Under the pieces are notes generated by a model. That model was not told the DNA's origin and did no database searches. It worked only from the letters and a program-made list of their open reading frames with translations. Shown here piece after piece: positions 61,401 through 64,000 of a stretch of DNA of 64,000 bases. The stretch is from Biomphalaria glabrata (Eukaryota; Mollusca; Gastropoda; Planorbidae): contig NC_074723.1 of the NCBI RefSeq assembly GCF_947242115.1, positions 28,855,043-28,919,042 on the forward strand. Reading direction: 5' to 3'. Each line of letters opens with the position of its first letter. Position 1 is the first letter of the stretch. The position numbers and the translations under genes were made by a program.

Positions 61401-63747
61401 TTCGTTCTGACTTATCAATGATTTCAGAGAGCACAACTATGGAGTTGGTCAGTCTGTCAAGGAGTATTCTAGCAAGTTTTTTCTTCCATAAAAGATAGTA
61501 AAATAATGCCATGGTAATTAGAGCATTTGGTCTTGTCACCTTTTTATATAGGGATCTGATTGTGGCATCATGAAGTTCAGGTGACATAGTACATTTGTCA
61601 CAGCTAAAAGTGAAGAGTTCTGTTAACCTTTCCGTGACAGTAGCACCACCCATTTTAAAAACTTCTGCTGGAAGACTATCAGAGCAAGTCACTTTATGTC
61701 TTTTAAACTTCCTACTTGCCATTTTAAGCTCAACAAGACCTGGATGTATCGTTGAGTTCCCTTTCCACTGTTTCCTTTGAAATGTCAGCAAGAGACTTCT
61801 CACAGAGACAACTCTTTTGCCACTAAAAGCAAACTATAGTGCTCAGTCCAGTGGTTAAGTATGTCAGCCTTTTTGGTAAACAAGACGAGACAAGCAATAG
61901 TTCTTATAAGGCAACATAGTCTGGAATGTTGGGCCATAGGCAGAACTGAGTGATTCAAAGAGAGCGTATGGACGTATGTCTCGCAGGTGTCTCCTGCAAC
62001 TGCGTAAGTTTGTATGTTTTCTGAGAGATACCGTCACCAATTCATTTTTTAATTTGTGAAATTACACCTGCAGAGTATTACACAAGGTTCTGTACAGAGA
62101 TTTGTTTTCAATGCTGTAAGCACAAAACAGTAGTGAGTGCATTTTCTTAATGAATAACTCTTAGATTGCTGTGTTGTTCTCTTAGAATTAGTCTCGAATT
62201 AGTCTCTGTTGGGCCTAATGCAATTGCCCACTGCCTTGGGTGTTGATTCCAAGAGTGTCTTTTTTAACTGGCTCCTGTTTGCCTCTGGGTAAATTTACTT
62301 GGGCTTTCCGAGCTCATAGAATAGACTCTAGACTATGATAGTAAATTGATAGTTACTATAATGATTAGATCTAAATTAATCTAGAATAGATCTAGATCTA
62401 CTAACTCTATTATTTGTATACTCACTCTAGTATTTGTATACAACATCTATCTTTAATATTTTAAAGTTTATATGTACTTATTATAACTAGTCAGAGGTGT
62501 AGCTAGCCATGTGCAGGTGGTGCGGGCTGCACAGGGCATCAAGTGTATAGGGGCATCAAACTAAGGATAAACTTTCTCAGTAAAAACAACACAGAGTACA
62601 TACACAAACAAAGACAAACTACTTTACTAGAAAAGTTAATCTACTGTGTTCTTTCTTAAATTTAAGCTGTAGACCAGGTTAAATCAAATTTACTATATTT
62701 TTTCACATCTCGCAAGGTAACGCAATTTTACAATCCCACTTTCTTTTGAGGCACATGGTAGACGTTACTTCATTGGTCAGTAGCTGGTTTCATTTAGAGC
62801 TTTTAAATATAGGTCTACCTCTAGATCTAGATAAATGACATAGTCTATTGTCATTTCACTATGATTCTTCTTAGTTTCAGACATTTTGATAAGAATTAGA
62901 TTCTCCTGCTTTTTTGTAAATTCAAATTACCAATGATCAATGACAGTGATATCAATATTTTTTATTCAAATGATTTTTAACGTGTTTCTTTTTCATCACT
63001 AATTAGTTAGTTGCTCAAGACTGAAAAGTCCAGTTGGCGCTAGCTCAGACTGAGTTCTCACTGAGAAATTGTCATCTAGATCTAGGCATTTAACTTCATT
63101 CAATGAGTAATGAGAGCTGTCTCCAAACATTTGCCTATTTATTCTCTATAAAATAACAACAACAAACAAACAAATATAATATAAGATCATTTTTATTGAT
63201 GTCCAAAACTGGCGGTTTTGAAATAAATTTTGATACAAACAAACACCTGGTTCCTATTATAATTTTTCATTTATCGAATCAAACAACTTATTTTATTATA
63301 AATTCTTAAATAAACTACTCAATTTTTGGATTTTTTTGACCGTACTTTCATTACTTTGTCTTTGGACAGTTTGGACACCTCAAAACTGTATCAATTGTAC
63401 CTAATGTTAAGATTACGTTGTCATGGATAATGACGGGATACAAATTCTTTAGTCTTTCATTGACATCATGATCATCACGATTCATTCAACATTCATCGAT
63501 TCATTTCATGTCTGCTCGAGTCAAGAGTGAAGGCTCAAACTCAAGAAGTCAAGCTCAAAATTTTGATTTTCTGAGTCTGATCAGTTTGGCTGGAAGCCGG
63601 GCTGCTGAAGTTAAAATCAATTCTACAAGCAGAATATAGATCTAGATCTTAAATTGTGTATCTATCAAATATAGACCTCAAAAGAACTTACTATTTGGAA
63701 AGTTTGTCGAAAAAAGTATTGGTCTCCTCTTGTGTCAAAGGCCGCAT
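58422..63747 (-). CDS. NIP7: NIP7, 60S ribosome subunit biogenesis protein
   Basis: Five exons on the minus strand: 63747-63692, 60941-60855, 59891-59753, 59049-58909, 58541-58422. Together they give 543 nt, a protein of 180 aa, the same length as human NIP7. The start [21 protein letters not shown] aligns without gaps to human [21 protein letters not shown]. Further blocks are [53 protein letters not shown] and the C-terminal PUA region [13 protein letters not shown]...[22 protein letters not shown], then EEDTLT and a TAA stop. NIP7 acts in the nucleolus in pre-rRNA processing and 60S assembly; the PUA domain binds RNA. All introns are GT-AG and the frame holds across them. Intron 1 (2.75 kb) and intron 2 hold LINE and SINE remnants, and intron 3 holds a dimeric intronic repeat. 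The gene is tail to tail with ABCF3. Confidence 0.98.
59380..59745 (-). repeat. Intronic 'AAGCTTATATCAACTCACT' repeat, copy e (dimer)
   Basis: On the minus strand unit 1 starts near 59745 (ATCAACTCACTCTGTCTGT) and unit 2 lies at about 59500-59380. Both have the (T)CTCA/TCTGGTCAAGTTGAAA-type core. It lies in NIP7 intron 3 in the sense orientation of that gene. Confidence 0.7.
60085..60420 (+). mobile_element. LINE 3' fragment in NIP7 intron 2
   Basis: The frame contains [23 protein letters not shown], similar to the LPKxxLYGxLxxGKRxxGxP tail of non-LTR reverse transcriptases. It is short, decayed and antisense to NIP7. Confidence 0.6.
60546..60800 (+). repeat. tRNA-derived SINE, family 1
   Basis: The head GAGAGTTAAAGCTCTTGGCTTCC and B-box-like GAGTTCAAATCC are followed by TTTATTTGCCCCTGAGACTACC and GTCATTGTGTTGACCACATGA. 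It is the same family as 385-600 (reverse there) and lies in NIP7 intron 2. Confidence 0.75.
61030..61990 (-). mobile_element. LINE remnant with reverse transcriptase and C2H2-like tail
   Basis: On the minus strand reverse transcriptase words are readable: [21 protein letters not shown] near 61680, then LARILLDRL near 61460. Toward the 3' end come [18 protein letters not shown] near 61170 and [19 protein letters not shown] near 61060, a C2H2-like zinc-finger tail. The copy is broken by frame changes and interrupted at 61355-61425 by a SINE fragment. It lies in NIP7 intron 1 and the same 3' end occurs at 54000-54130. Confidence 0.8.
61355..61425 (+). repeat. SINE family 2 head fragment inside the LINE
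   Basis: GGGATGGCTGCCTGGTCGTG, GCATGCTGGACTTTCGTTCTG and ATCAATG match the head of the SINE at 31448-31640 in reverse. Confidence 0.5.
62486..62560. mobile_element. Possible DNA-transposon terminus
   Basis: CAGAGGTGTAGCTAGCCATG followed by CAGGGCATCAAGTG resembles the CAGTGGCGTAGCTAG terminus common in invertebrate DNA transposons. No partner end was found, so this is a solo or truncated end. Confidence 0.35.
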
Positions 63748-64000
63748 GGTAAAAAATTGCTACAAAAACAAACAGCCATCAAAGTAGGGGTATCACTCTA
63801 ATTTCATATTACATTTTAACAGGGTAGTTTCCCTTTTAGAAAAAAAAAAATCCCGTTGTTAAGGATAACAAACAATATGGGCCTTCAAGGCTCAAAACAT
63901 TTGGCGTGTAGATCTAAAGTTCTAAACTGCTGCATTGGTCATAATGTAATAATCTTTAGGGTTATTCTATAGATCTGGATCAAAGTCTAAATAGTGATAA
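63748..64000. other. NIP7 upstream flank
   Basis: This holds the NIP7 5' UTR and promoter by position. Apart from scattered AGATCT words at 63909 and 63971 I see nothing specific. Confidence 0.4.

Overview
This is a 64 kb window of an animal nuclear genome: AT-rich, intron-dense (GT-AG introns, one GC-AG), loaded with decayed LINEs, tRNA-derived SINEs and small terminal-inverted-repeat (TIR) elements. The recurrent fields of AGATCTAGA-type palindromes and the SINE types resemble heterobranch gastropod snail genomes (planorbid or lymnaeid-like). That placement is an inference from general familiarity, not a database match.

Four conserved eukaryotic genes account for all convincing coding sequence. 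Their exon models were built by hand and the splice phases agree throughout. (1) Left edge, minus strand: the first two coding exons of EMC1 (ER membrane complex subunit 1, 140-3225), with the rest beyond the left end. (2) Plus strand, 5538-33784: AHCTF1/ELYS, the chromatin-binding nucleoporin, in 36 coding exons (7,191 nt, 2,396 aa); a short upstream exon may be missing. (3) Plus strand, 40116-56503: ABCF3, a twin-ATPase ABCF protein, in 19 exons (2,127 nt, 708 aa) with all nucleotide-binding motifs intact. (4) Minus strand, 58422-63747: NIP7, the 60S ribosome biogenesis PUA protein, in 5 exons (543 nt, 180 aa).

Layout: EMC1 and ELYS diverge from a 2.3 kb spacer rich in TGASTCA and CTAGATCT palindromes. 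ELYS is followed by a 6.3 kb intergenic block made mostly of mobile DNA: a LINE 3' fragment, a 2.5 kb hAT-like TIR element and a 1.1 kb TIR element ending 137 bp before the ABCF3 start codon. ABCF3 and NIP7 converge across 1.9 kb with little recognisable content. No operon-like or pathway linkage among the four genes is evident; all are housekeeping genes (ER membrane protein insertion, nuclear pore assembly, translation-linked ATPase, ribosome assembly).

The most interesting material is non-coding. A 1,032 bp TIR element in ABCF3 has a 6 bp target duplication, and its empty site is preserved in a second copy of the same host repeat 5 kb away. That host repeat is itself an undescribed dimeric intronic repeat with five copies here. 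An 18 bp motif is reiterated through the 1.1 kb element at the ABCF3 promoter. A 48 bp triplication copies an ABCF3 splice donor, and one ELYS intron is almost entirely a LINE whose tail supplies the acceptor region.
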